In this document: in pieces, positions 34,805-43,438 of the stretch | Position numbering within the stretch: the stretch's first letter is position 1 | Layout: every line of letters starts with the position of its first letter | Assembly (NCBI RefSeq): GCF_024256385.1 | Contig: NZ_JAMLFW010000001.1 | Location: forward strand, 1,612,001-1,676,000 | Source: Anatilimnocola floriformis | GTDB taxonomy: Bacteria; Planctomycetota; Planctomycetia; Pirellulales; Pirellulaceae | Direction of reading: 5' to 3' | DNA: 64,000 bases | Program-made: the position numbers and the translations under genes | The notes under the pieces: model-generated | Told to the model about the DNA's origin: nothing | The model's input: the letters and a program-made list of their open reading frames with translations, nothing else | Database searches by the model: none

Positions 34805-36301
34805 ATGCCTTCACGTCGTCGCCAGCAGTTTCAATCCACCTTTCGTCACCTGCTCGCTCTCGAATCTCTCGAAACTCGCGCCATGATGGCTGGCAACGTG
34901 ACTGCCACCGTCAGCAAGGGGACGCTCCTGATCAAGGGCGATGCCGAGGCCAACGAGATCATCATCAGCCAGACTTCGTCGGCGGCGGGCAAGTACTCGA
35001 TCACGCCGATCTCGGGCAGCAATACGACCATCAACGGTGGCACGGCCGTCGTTAATCTGGAAAACGTAGTCCGCATCACGATCAAGATGGATGCCGGCAA
35101 CGACAAGGTCGGCATCGGCAACGATGTGGAACTGGTCAACGAGATCTTTGACGCCATGGCTGATCTGGGTGATGAAGAGCAAGGTTCATCGCAAGCATCG
35201 GCCGAGGAAGCCGATCCTGAAGAGGATCCGGAAGTTTCGATTTGGGACTTCTTCGGTGGCGACGACGACGATGACGACGGCTTTAATATTGAGGATCCCG
35301 ATTTCACGCCGCAGCAGCTGGCTCAGTTGCCCACGCGCGTCACGGGGCAGACCATCGTCGATCTGGGCGACGGCGACGATACATTCCTTGCGATCATTCG
35401 CTCAAACAGCAATCTGAACGTCGATGGCGGCAAGGGCTCCGATGCCATCCTCAGCATGCTTTCGAACGTCGGCAACATGGGCATTACGGCCGATCCCTCC
35501 AAGGGAACGGGCATGGCCAGCGATGTGGTCGCGGTGGTGCTGACGACCGTGCGCGGCGATCTGGGCATCACCACCGAAGGTGGCGACGATGCCGTGCTGG
35601 TGCTCGGCACGAAGGTGACCAACTTTGGCGTGAACGCCGGCGGCCCCGCAACGAGCGCGCTGACCGACAACGACTTTGTGGTGATCTCGAGCCTCTATGC
35701 TGCCGACAATGTGGGCGTGCAGACCGAAGTGGGCGACGACAGCATTTTTGTCGACGATATCGTCGCCGACACGTTCAAAATCGTGGCGGGCGATGGCGAC
35801 GATCAGGTTGAAATCTCGGGAGCAGCCCTTCTCAATCTGGGAATTGATACGGGAGTTGGCGAAGACTGGGTCTCGCTCACCTCGGGCGAAGGCTACGACC
35901 CGAACATTATTCGTCGCAACTTGACGATCAACACTGGCGCCGATGACGATCAGGTGGAAATCGAAGGTGGCCTGCTCGGCATGTACGTCGGCGGCACGAT
36001 GGACGTGAAGACCGGCGCCGGCAACGACTCGTTCCTGCTCTACAACGTAGCCGTTGGTAAGAGTGTCGCAATCGACATGGATACGGGTAACGACACGGCA
36101 GTCATCGACAGCTTCGATGTTCGCAACGACCTGACTATCACGATGGGTGCGGGGAACGACATCTTGTCGGTTCACAATCTCGATGCCGATCGCTACTTCG
36201 TGAAGGGCGGCACCGGCAACGACACGCTTCACAACCTGGCGAACCACCAGGGTGAGTTCAAACACACGCTGTTCGAGAACGTCGACGACGGTGCGGCTTA
36301 A
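34805..36301 (+). CDS. Surface protein with LEPR-XLL-like N terminus and RTX-like repeats
   Basis: A 498-residue protein starting at the ATG at 34805, after the terminator. Residues about 14-30 carry LLALESLETRAMMAGN, a variant of the planctomycete LEPR-XLL N-terminal signature. An acidic stretch follows (residues about 135-165, containing a run of six Asp). The rest has at least eight dispersed G-x-G-x-D-x-x-x-[IL] motifs (LGDGDDTFLAI, GGKGSDAILSM, AGDGDDQVEI, TGAGNDSFLL, MGAGNDILSV, GGTGNDTLHNL), consistent with a calcium-binding beta-roll or beta-helix. Secretion or surface location is likely. Function is unknown; adhesion or calcium binding is inferred. Confidence 0.75.
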   Translation: MPSRRRQQFQSTFRHLLALESLETRAMMAGNVTATVSKGTLLIKGDAEANEIIISQTSSAAGKYSITPISGSNTTINGGTAVVNLENVVRITIKMDAGNDKVGIGNDVELVNEIFDAMADLGDEEQGSSQASAEEADPEEDPEVSIWDFFGGDDDDDDGFNIEDPDFTPQQLAQLPTRVTGQTIVDLGDGDDTFLAIIRSNSNLNVDGGKGSDAILSMLSNVGNMGITADPSKGTGMASDVVAVVLTTVRGDLGITTEGGDDAVLVLGTKVTNFGVNAGGPATSALTDNDFVVISSLYAADNVGVQTEVGDDSIFVDDIVADTFKIVAGDGDDQVEISGAALLNLGIDTGVGEDWVSLTSGEGYDPNIIRRNLTINTGADDDQVEIEGGLLGMYVGGTMDVKTGAGNDSFLLYNVAVGKSVAIDMDTGNDTAVIDSFDVRNDLTITMGAGNDILSVHNLDADRYFVKGGTGNDTLHNLANHQGEFKHTLFENVDDGAA

Positions 36302-36343
36302 GCCGTCATCGCACGCACAGCCGTTACATTCGTCAAACATCGC

Positions 36344-36372
36344 GCCCGCGCACTGCGCGCGGGCTTCTTTTT
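36344..36372 (+). terminator. Rho-independent terminator
   Basis: Perfect 8-bp stem GCCCGCGC/GCGCGGGC (36344-36351 and 36357-36364) with a 5-base loop, followed by TTCTTTTTG. It lies 43 bases after the surface protein stop. Confidence 0.88.
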
Positions 36373-36523
36373 GCGCAATCCGCCGATCAGGTGGCAAGTC
36401 TTGACTGTCGCGGTTTGACACCGGGTCGGGGCGACGTAGCTCTACCATGGACAATGCATGTGGGCAGATGCTGCGCACGTGCCGGTCTGTCGTAGACACC
36501 CTGTAAGGAAAGCTTGCCGCTCG

Positions 36524-38014
36524 ATGGTGCTGTGGATTGTCATTGCTGTGGTCGCTGGCGTGCTGCTGACGGGCATTGGGCTCGTGGGATGGCGGCTGCG
36601 CGGCGCGTTCACGGCCGATCTGCCAGCCGTTGATCCACAAGAAACGCTCGGCAAACTACGAGAACTGGCGGGAAGAGTTGCTCAGCAGGTCGATGAGCAT
36701 TCCCACAAGGTCGAAGAAATCAGCGACGAGCTCGCCGCGCTCGATAAGCCGGGCGAAGAAGACGTACTGGTTAGCGTCAATAAGCTGATCAACGTCAACG
36801 AGCAGATGAAGCAGCAGCTGCAGGCGGCCGAAGACCGTTTGCAGGCGCAGGCCCGGCAGATCGAATCGCATGCCGTCGAAGCCCGCACCGATCCGTTGAC
36901 GCTGGTTGCCAATCGTCGCGCGCTGGAGGATGAACTGCGTCGCTGCGTCGATGAGTATGTTCGCAATGGTCACCCGGTCACGGTGATGATCGTCGACGTC
37001 GATAACTTCAAACGCTTCAACGATACGCATGGCCACCAGGCCGGCGATGAAGTCCTGCGTGGCGTGGCCCGCGTGCTGCGCAAGAACATTTTAGAAACGA
37101 ACCTCGTGGCCCGTTATGGCGGCGAAGAGTTCGCGGTCGTCTTTCCGAATTCCACGCTGGCTGGCTGCCGCGAGATTGCCGAGAAGGCTCGCCTGGCAAT
37201 TGCCTCGGCTCGCTTTCGCTACGAAGGTCGCGAGCTGAGAGTGACATCGAGCGGTGGCCTCGCGGAACTCGCCGTGGGCGAAACCGAAGCGGCCTTTGTG
37301 AAACGGGCCGATGAAGCGCTCTACGCTTCGAAGCATGCCGGCCGCAACTGCGCTCACTACAACGACGGCTTTGCCAATCACGTCATCAAGCTCGATAACG
37401 CGAAACCAGCGCCCAAGCCAGCCGCCTCAAGCAAGCCGGTGGTCGGCGACGAATGGCTGTACGATGCGGCTGCCGAAGAAATTTCGGAGAACGATCCCGC
37501 CGCGCAGGTTTCGAGCAAGCCGGAATTTTTCGACGGCCTGATCAAACGACTGGCAATGATCAAGCACTTGCCGAAGACCAAACTATCGATCCTGCTTGCG
37601 CAGATCGACGACCTGGAACGGATTCGCAACGAGCACGGCGACTCAGCTGCTTCGATCGTCGTGCGTGTCGCAGCGCAGATCTTTAAAGCTCACCTGCACG
37701 ACATCGATCAGGTGTCGCGACTCGAGGACAACACCTTTTCGCTCCTGTTGCCCGGCGTGCAAGCCATCGATGCCTTGCAAACCGCTCAGCGAATTCAAAC
37801 GGCCATCAGTCGCTATCCGCTGCCGAAGCGGGCTGGTGTGCCGCGCGTCACCGTCGCCCTCGGCGTAGCCGAAGCCGGCGCCAAGGACGATATGCAAACC
37901 ATTCTCCGGCGCTCGCGTCGAGCTTTGGAATTTGCCGTTACCAATCAAGGGCCTCGGCTGGCAGCGCTGAATGCTCGCGATGAAGCAGTCCTACTGAAAT
38001 CTGCCGACGAGTAA
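36524..38014 (+). CDS. Membrane-anchored diguanylate cyclase with a second, degenerate GGDEF domain
   Basis: A 496-residue protein: an N-terminal membrane helix (residues 1-24), a coiled-coil linker (about 40-125), an active-looking GGDEF domain (about 130-290) with LVARYGGEEFAVVF and DNFKRFNDTHGH, and a second GGDEF-like domain (about 345-490) in which the signature is LEDNTFSLLLPG, so catalytically dead. It should make c-di-GMP from two GTP. The product-inhibition I-site (RxxD before GGDEF) reads LETN and is absent. AAGGAAAG precedes the start. It lies between two unrelated genes and converges on ribH. Confidence 0.85.
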   Translation: MVLWIVIAVVAGVLLTGIGLVGWRLRGAFTADLPAVDPQETLGKLRELAGRVAQQVDEHSHKVEEISDELAALDKPGEEDVLVSVNKLINVNEQMKQQLQAAEDRLQAQARQIESHAVEARTDPLTLVANRRALEDELRRCVDEYVRNGHPVTVMIVDVDNFKRFNDTHGHQAGDEVLRGVARVLRKNILETNLVARYGGEEFAVVFPNSTLAGCREIAEKARLAIASARFRYEGRELRVTSSGGLAELAVGETEAAFVKRADEALYASKHAGRNCAHYNDGFANHVIKLDNAKPAPKPAASSKPVVGDEWLYDAAAEEISENDPAAQVSSKPEFFDGLIKRLAMIKHLPKTKLSILLAQIDDLERIRNEHGDSAASIVVRVAAQIFKAHLHDIDQVSRLEDNTFSLLLPGVQAIDALQTAQRIQTAISRYPLPKRAGVPRVTVALGVAEAGAKDDMQTILRRSRRALEFAVTNQGPRLAALNARDEAVLLKSADE

Positions 38015-38032
38015 TTCTTACCCTGGAAGTGC

Positions 38033-38503
38033 TCATTCCGGAATCTGGCCGAGCAGTCGCACCATCTGCAGCGCCGCTTCGGCACACTCGATTCCCTTAT
38101 TGCCAACGTTGCCGCCAGCGCGATTGATGGCTTGCTCGAGCGAGTTGACCGTCAGCACGCCGAACGCAATCGGAATGCCCGTGACCAGCGAGATCTCGCC
38201 CAAGCTCAGGCTCACCTGACGGTTGATGTGCTCGTCGTGCGTGGTCTCGCCTTTGATCACCGCGCCCAGCGTGAGCACCGCCGCAAACCGGCCGCTCTCG
38301 GCCAGTCGCTGAGCGACAAGCGGAATCTCCCAAGCGCCAGGAACCCACGCGACGTCGATGTCCTCATCGGCGATGCCGGCCTGCGTGAGCGTTTCGATAG
38401 CTCCTTGCAGCAGCTTGCCCGTGATCGTGGCATTGTAGCGCGAAACGACAATCGCAAACCGGCCCGCAACAGGCCCCGTCGCGCCGTCAAAATATCGTGG
38501 CAT
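38033..38503 (-). CDS. ribH: 6,7-dimethyl-8-ribityllumazine synthase
   Basis: A 156-residue lumazine synthase, the penultimate riboflavin enzyme that condenses the pyrimidinedione with dihydroxybutanone phosphate. Typical blocks are FAIVVSRYNATIT, VAWVPGAWEIPLVAQ, LGAVIKGETTHDEHI (catalytic His region) and FGVLTVNSLEQAINRAG followed by NKGIECAEAAL. The length from the ATG at 38503 matches the family; the frame opens at 38542. No other riboflavin gene is nearby. Confidence 0.94.
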   Translation of the reverse strand: MPRYFDGATGPVAGRFAIVVSRYNATITGKLLQGAIETLTQAGIADEDIDVAWVPGAWEIPLVAQRLAESGRFAAVLTLGAVIKGETTHDEHINRQVSLSLGEISLVTGIPIAFGVLTVNSLEQAINRAGGNVGNKGIECAEAALQMVRLLGQIPE

Positions 38504-38722
38504 GAGAACCGAGGGAAAAAGGAAATCGAAACGCGAAACCAAGTCAACAAATTACCACAGAGGACGTGAATCGTCAGTTCCCCCTCACTCGCGGAGGTGC
38601 AAACTTCAACTCCAAGTCGTCGCTGTATTCGAAGATGACAAACCGGCAAAGAAACTTGCTGCAAATTAGTTCGCTCCCTAAGGTAACGCGGCAATTCCCA
38701 GCCACTTGAGCGAGGTTTTCCC

Positions 38723-40426
38723 ATGCCGATCAGCGTTGTGTGCGGTGCCTGCAAGGCGAAGCTGAATATTCCCGACAACCTCGCAGGCAAGCGGGCGAAA
38801 TGCCCCAAATGTCAGACTCCATTTCAAATTCCTGCGGCAGATGCTCCGGCTGTCGTTACGCCGGCAACTCTTTCGCCGTCGCCGGCACCAACAGTTCCAG
38901 TCAAACAACCACCAGCAGCCACCCCAGTGTCGGTCGTCGCCAACGCAACTCCCGCGGAAGCGAAGAAGACCAGCGTGAATCCAATGATTCTCGCTGCGGC
39001 AGGCGGTGGTGGTTTGCTAATGCTCATCGGCATCGTTGTCGTCGCGCTCTGGCTAGCCAGCAGCGGTGGACAGGCAAAGCAGAGCAAGCTCGCGCAGGGA
39101 AATCCTGCTCATAGCGTCACGCCAGCTGAATCGCCATTGCCACCAGGGCCGCCGGTTGCCACTCCTGTAACAACTCCTCCCACCGAATCCACACCGGCTG
39201 TCAGCGAGTCGCCAGCTGTCGCAGCGAATGAACCATCGCAGGCAGCGAACAGTGTTGCTCCCGCAGGTTGGATCGACTTCGCGGATGAGGCGATGGGCTT
39301 TCGCGTCGCCTTCCCATCTCAGCCTAGCGACGACGAAACCGCGACACCCGATGACAAGGACGATGACCTCGCGGCTTCGTTCAAACGCGACATGCTGAAA
39401 TCGCTGAAGGAGAAAGGGGCGCTGCGAATGTTGCGCGCGACGCATCAACAGCGAGTTTATTCGGCGCAAGCCACGCGACTGCCGCTCGTCGGTATGTCGC
39501 CCGATCAGTATTTCGACCGCCTGGAAATGAGCATCAGCACGATGCATCCCGGTTTTGAATTGGTCGGCAAGTCGCAGCGCGGTAAGCAAGACGGGCATCG
39601 CTACTGTGACTTCAAATTGCAGCAGACCACCGACCCGAAAGACTCCCAGAAGCTAGTGCGCATGATTCCCGCCAGCGGCATCATTTACGGCGTGGTCGTG
39701 GAAGGGAAAAAAGTCGAACCAACCGATCAGGACGTCAGTCGCTTCTTCACTTCCCTGAAACTCTCCGCGCCGAAGAAGGAGTCGGCGGTAACGGTCATCG
39801 CGAATCCAGATCCGACGAACGACAAGCAACCGAATCCTGAAGGTGACCCTGCAGCGCCAGCCAATCCCAAGCGGCCGACGCGTGCGCCGGAAAAAACCAT
39901 CGAACTCCCGCCGCCCCTCGGCCCTCCGTTCGCTGGTAAGAAAACGGATTTCACTATCTGCTTTCCCGAAAAAGCCACGGTCAAAACCGTCGACACTTTC
40001 AAAGCGATCTCCGATGCCAAGCGTCGCAACGAAACGAAGAACCGTTGGTTGGATGACAAAGCGTTCTACGAGTCGTTGACTGCCGAGGTCGGGGGACGGA
40101 CCTATCTGATCACGGCCTGGCGCGATCGCAAGCTGACCGGCAACGATGCCACCAATGCGCAACTGCGGCGGATCAAAGACCTGCTGGCCGATCAGGTAAA
40201 GGGAAACTCGCGACCGTCGATCGTGAATTCCGACTTGGCCAAGAAGGTGTCGGGGCGCTCCCTCTATACGCGTCGCTATCGGGCAGATGACAAGCTCATC
40301 GTCTATCAGGAGGTTCGTGAGGGGACCTTCTCCTGTGTGGTTCAAGTCGAAAGCCCGCGCGATGTCGATGAGCGAACCGATCCGCAGATCTGGGCCTTCT
40401 TCAATAGCTTGGAAGTGTCGCCGTAA
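38723..40426 (+). CDS. Zinc-ribbon membrane protein, MJ0042-type
   Basis: A 567-residue protein. The N terminus has a zinc ribbon of the MJ0042 type with Cys7, Cys10, Cys27 and Cys30 (VCGACKAKL, RAKCPKCQTPF). A Pro/Ala/Thr-rich linker, a single membrane helix (about residues 88-112) and a second low-complexity linker follow. Two related exported domains lie at about 185-350 (FADEAMGFRVAFPS, FFTSLKLS) and 400-567 (DFTICFPEKATV, AFFNSLEVSP). Such proteins are numerous in planctomycetes; the zinc ribbon faces the cytoplasm and the duplicated domain the periplasm. A function has not been assigned. A shared terminator follows. Confidence 0.7.
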   Translation: MPISVVCGACKAKLNIPDNLAGKRAKCPKCQTPFQIPAADAPAVVTPATLSPSPAPTVPVKQPPAATPVSVVANATPAEAKKTSVNPMILAAAGGGGLLMLIGIVVVALWLASSGGQAKQSKLAQGNPAHSVTPAESPLPPGPPVATPVTTPPTESTPAVSESPAVAANEPSQAANSVAPAGWIDFADEAMGFRVAFPSQPSDDETATPDDKDDDLAASFKRDMLKSLKEKGALRMLRATHQQRVYSAQATRLPLVGMSPDQYFDRLEMSISTMHPGFELVGKSQRGKQDGHRYCDFKLQQTTDPKDSQKLVRMIPASGIIYGVVVEGKKVEPTDQDVSRFFTSLKLSAPKKESAVTVIANPDPTNDKQPNPEGDPAAPANPKRPTRAPEKTIELPPPLGPPFAGKKTDFTICFPEKATVKTVDTFKAISDAKRRNETKNRWLDDKAFYESLTAEVGGRTYLITAWRDRKLTGNDATNAQLRRIKDLLADQVKGNSRPSIVNSDLAKKVSGRSLYTRRYRADDKLIVYQEVREGTFSCVVQVESPRDVDERTDPQIWAFFNSLEVSP

Positions 40427-40469
40427 GTTGCTTCGCCACGTAAAACCGCGCGAATCAAAACTGCGCAAC

Positions 40470-40515
40470 AAAAAAAGACCGAGGTAAGTGAGCTTACCTC
40501 GGTCTCTAATTTTTT
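40470..40515. terminator. Bidirectional Rho-independent terminator
   Basis: Perfect 12-bp stem GACCGAGGTAAG/CTTACCTCGGTC (40477-40488 and 40493-40504) with a 4-base loop, flanked by an A-run on the left and TAATTTTTT on the right. It ends both the zinc-ribbon gene (plus) and the RRM gene (minus). Confidence 0.92.
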
Positions 40516-40538
40516 ATCGAGCTGACTGCAGTAGTCGC

Positions 40539-41039
40539 TTAGTAGCGATCGCCACCGCGACCACCACCACCGTAGCCGCCGCCATCGCGACCGCCGCGGC
40601 CACCACCACCGCCGCCGTAGCCGCCGCCATCACGGCCACCGCGACCGCCACCGCCGCCGCCGTAACCACCACCACCTCCTCCGCCGCCACCATATCCACC
40701 GCGGCCGCCGCCGTAACCACCACCGCCGCCTCCGCCGCCGCCGTAACCGCCGCCACCACCGTAACCGCCGCCGCCGCCACCGCCACTGCGGGGAGCGCGT
40801 TCACGAGCTTCGTTCACCACCAGTGGGCGACCGTTGCAGTCCTGGCCATTCAAGCCTTCGATCGCTGGTTCGCAATCAGCGTCGTTCGACATCTGCACAA
40901 ATCCAAACCCGCGCGAGCGTCCGGTCTCGCGATCCATCACCACTTCTGCCGCCGCAACTTGGCCGAACTCCGAAAACATGTTCTGCAGATCCGCAGAAGA
41001 GTACGACCAGGGCAGGTTGCCCACATAAATCCGCTTCAT
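40539..41039 (-). CDS. RRM RNA-binding protein with Gly-rich C terminus
   Basis: A 166-residue protein: an RNA-recognition motif (residues 1-80) with RNP2 IYVGNL (4-9) and RNP1 RGFGFVQM (43-50), then a C-terminal tail of almost only Gly, Tyr, Arg and Asp (repeats GGGGGYGG, GGRGGRDGGGYGG). This is the architecture of bacterial Rbp proteins known from cyanobacteria, which are cold-inducible RNA chaperones. The ATG at 41039 is chosen because MKRIYVGNLPW is the normal start; the frame opens at 41072. The gene is divergent from the exported propeller protein and terminates at the shared hairpin. Confidence 0.88.
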   Translation of the reverse strand: MKRIYVGNLPWSYSSADLQNMFSEFGQVAAAEVVMDRETGRSRGFGFVQMSNDADCEPAIEGLNGQDCNGRPLVVNEARERAPRSGGGGGGGYGGGGGYGGGGGGGGGYGGGRGGYGGGGGGGGGYGGGGGGRGGRDGGGYGGGGGGRGGRDGGGYGGGGRGGDRY

Positions 41040-41271
41040 ACACCAAGTCCTGTAACAAAAACCAAAACACAACTGCCGGCAAACCGTATCCGCTTCTCCA
41101 GACTGCCTTTCAAAAGACGGGCAACTGCTCCGGCAAGGGGGGAATATAACCGCTAGCGAAACTGATCAAAAGAGCAAGTAACCGAAAATTGCCGCCCTGC
41201 CAAGCCTGAAACAAACCACCCCGTTTTGCGCGTAGTATGATTGCAAAAACCCCCCGTCCTACGACACCTGG

Positions 41272-43185
41272 ATGACGATCCAAATGACGCGCATTTACTC
41301 ACTTGTTCTCCTTTTTGGTCTGACCGCCGTGCTGTTCCCAGCGATCGCCCTGGGGCAGGCGAAAACCAAACCCGCGCCGGCCATTCCAGGTCTGCCGGAG
41401 CTTCCTCCCGGAGTCGAACTGCCGCCGGAAGTCGAAGCTCAACTGAAGAAGGCACTGCAAGACGCGAAGGCGATGCAAGACGCTGCCAAAGCCAAGCAGC
41501 CAACGAAACCCGTTGCGCCCCCGCAGCCAGCTCCAAAGCCGACAGCACCCAAGGCAACTCCGCCGGTGGCTCCTGCACCGACGACGCCCAAAACCGCGTC
41601 ACCAAAAAACTCGTCACCGAAAACGACTCCACCCAAAGTCACCGCGCCAGCCACTCCTGCCGCGACCACGTTCAAACGCAACGCTCAAGAAAAGTCGCTC
41701 GCCAAGATTGGCGACGTCAACTTCGGTAAGCGCGATGCAAAGAAGCCGCATTTCTGGATCAGTTCCAACGGCCGTCGCGTGGCCTGGTTGCTGCCGAAGG
41801 GAATCGCCGTTGATGACAAAACCTACGAATACCCGAACTTCATCCGTCAGCAGAGTCAGTACGTGATGAACTTCCGTTTCAGCCCCGATGGTCAGCGCAC
41901 TTCGTGGGTCATTCGCCAGGACGGAACTCAAGGCGCCGCGCAGGGCGAAACGCTGGTCGTCGATGGCGTGCCCGAAAAGATTGGCTGGAACTTCATCGCC
42001 ACGCACGATGGCGGCACGTTCAGCAACGACAGCAAGCACGTGGCCTACACCGCGCGACGTTACGCCAAGGGCGACGTCGAGTATGTGCTGATCATCAATG
42101 GTCAGGAGCGCGAGATCTTTCCCAAATCGTCGTCGTGGAAACTCACTTTCTCACCCGACAATCAGCGCGTGATCTGGGCCGAGGATACTGGCGACCACTA
42201 CGAAGTTCGCGAGTCGAGCATCGATGGTAGCCAACCTCGCATCGAGCGGAAGTTTGGTCCGGCTCAGCTGACGATGAACTTCTTCTATGGTCCCGCCGGC
42301 GAGTTGGGCTATGTCGCCAGTCACAAAGGGGCCGAGAAGTTTCTGGTGTATGACGGCAAGGAACTGAAGCCGTCATTTAAAGAACTAAAGGGTCTGAAGC
42401 TGAGTCGCGACGGACACCTGGCCTTTGTCGCTGAACCAGAAAACTTTCGCGACGTGGTCGTGATCGACGGCAGGGCGAGCCCGCTCTATGGCGGCCTCGA
42501 ACCCGATTACGTCGACAACAGCCTCGCCCTCAGTCCGCTGGGCGGTCGCTCGGCGTATGCGATTGAAAAGAGTCGCCGCCAAACTCCCGTGATCGATGGC
42601 AAGGAAGGCAAGGCCTACGCCCGCGTCGCGCAGTTCACCTTCAGTCCCGATGGCCAACGCCTGGCCTACTGGGCCGCGCAGAACAACAAACTGCACATGG
42701 TTCTCGACGGCAAGGAATCGGCCGCTTACGACGAGCTCGGCCTGCCGGTCTTCAGCCCCGACGGCAAATCGTTCGCTCACAGCGGCGGCGTCGGCCCGAA
42801 GCAGTGGGTTGTTCTCAATGGCCAACCGCAAAAGGCGTATGCCTCGGTCGGCGAACCAGAATTCACGCCAGACAGCAAACGTCTCGTCTACCTCGCCGAT
42901 CTTTCGGACGACGGCCCCATGCTGGTCGTCGACGGCGGCAAAGAGGGCAAAGCCTACGACGCCATTCAAGAACAGCTCTATCTCAGCCCGGCTGGTCGCG
43001 TCGCCATGGTCGCCCACGAAGGAGAGCAACAGCTGGTGGTCGTCGATGGCGTTGAAGGAAATCGCTACGATCGCGTGCTCACACTCGGTGGCGGCAAGGT
43101 TACCTTCACCGACGAAAACCACTGGCACTATCTGGCCGTGAAAAACGGCGAACTGCTGCTGGTAGAAGAATCGAATGCGGAATAG
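41272..43185 (+). CDS. Exported Pro/Lys-rich protein with WD40/TolB-like propeller repeats
   Basis: A 637-residue protein. A signal peptide (hydrophobic LVLLFGLTAVLFPAIALGQA) is followed by a Pro/Ala/Lys/Thr-rich linker (about residues 28-135). The remainder consists of repeated blades with F-S-P-D-x-x-R/Q and VVDG/VIDG motifs (FRFSPDGQRTSW, FTFSPDGQRLAYW, PVFSPDGKSFAHS, PEFTPDSKRLVYL), resembling TolB/WD40 propellers. The start may be the ATG at 41272 or four codons later at 41284; neither has a good ribosome binding site. A strong terminator follows. No function is assigned. Confidence 0.68.
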   Translation: MTIQMTRIYSLVLLFGLTAVLFPAIALGQAKTKPAPAIPGLPELPPGVELPPEVEAQLKKALQDAKAMQDAAKAKQPTKPVAPPQPAPKPTAPKATPPVAPAPTTPKTASPKNSSPKTTPPKVTAPATPAATTFKRNAQEKSLAKIGDVNFGKRDAKKPHFWISSNGRRVAWLLPKGIAVDDKTYEYPNFIRQQSQYVMNFRFSPDGQRTSWVIRQDGTQGAAQGETLVVDGVPEKIGWNFIATHDGGTFSNDSKHVAYTARRYAKGDVEYVLIINGQEREIFPKSSSWKLTFSPDNQRVIWAEDTGDHYEVRESSIDGSQPRIERKFGPAQLTMNFFYGPAGELGYVASHKGAEKFLVYDGKELKPSFKELKGLKLSRDGHLAFVAEPENFRDVVVIDGRASPLYGGLEPDYVDNSLALSPLGGRSAYAIEKSRRQTPVIDGKEGKAYARVAQFTFSPDGQRLAYWAAQNNKLHMVLDGKESAAYDELGLPVFSPDGKSFAHSGGVGPKQWVVLNGQPQKAYASVGEPEFTPDSKRLVYLADLSDDGPMLVVDGGKEGKAYDAIQEQLYLSPAGRVAMVAHEGEQQLVVVDGVEGNRYDRVLTLGGGKVTFTDENHWHYLAVKNGELLLVEESNAE

Positions 43186-43234
43186 CTCTTCGGCGAGAGC
43201 GGCTCGAGCGAATCCGCATCACCAAGAAACACAC

Positions 43235-43271
43235 CGCCCCCGGTTACCTTGCGATAACCGGGGGCGTTTTT
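43235..43271 (+). terminator. Rho-independent terminator
   Basis: Perfect 12-bp stem CGCCCCCGGTTA/TAACCGGGGGCG (43235-43246 and 43255-43266), 8-base loop, then TTTTTG. It ends the propeller protein gene. Confidence 0.9.
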
Positions 43272-43388
43272 GTCCGGGGAGGTCGTCAGGATGTCGCGGG
43301 GACGAAAATGCGAGCGGTGTGTCGTTTCCCAAACCGTCTGGCGGAGCTGCTGAGCTTGCTTCTTATTTTTGTTGATCAGTTCAAACCT

Positions 43389-43423
43389 GGTGGGCCTCAG
43401 GATCACCTGCGACCCACCCTACG
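43389..43423. repeat. Single REP-like half element
   Basis: GGTGGGCCTC...GACCCACCCTACG matches the right arm of the 6917 element at both ends, with a changed middle. It is a single copy next to the stop of the BBP7 gene and forms a GGTGGG/CCCACC hairpin by itself. Confidence 0.6.
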
Positions 43424-43438
43424 GTTCGTTCAGGTTTC

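Noticed and set aside
34805-36301. Classic RTX toxin
   Set aside because: Only a few motifs fit GGxGxDxUx, they are dispersed rather than tandem, and there is no pore domain or type I secretion gene nearby.
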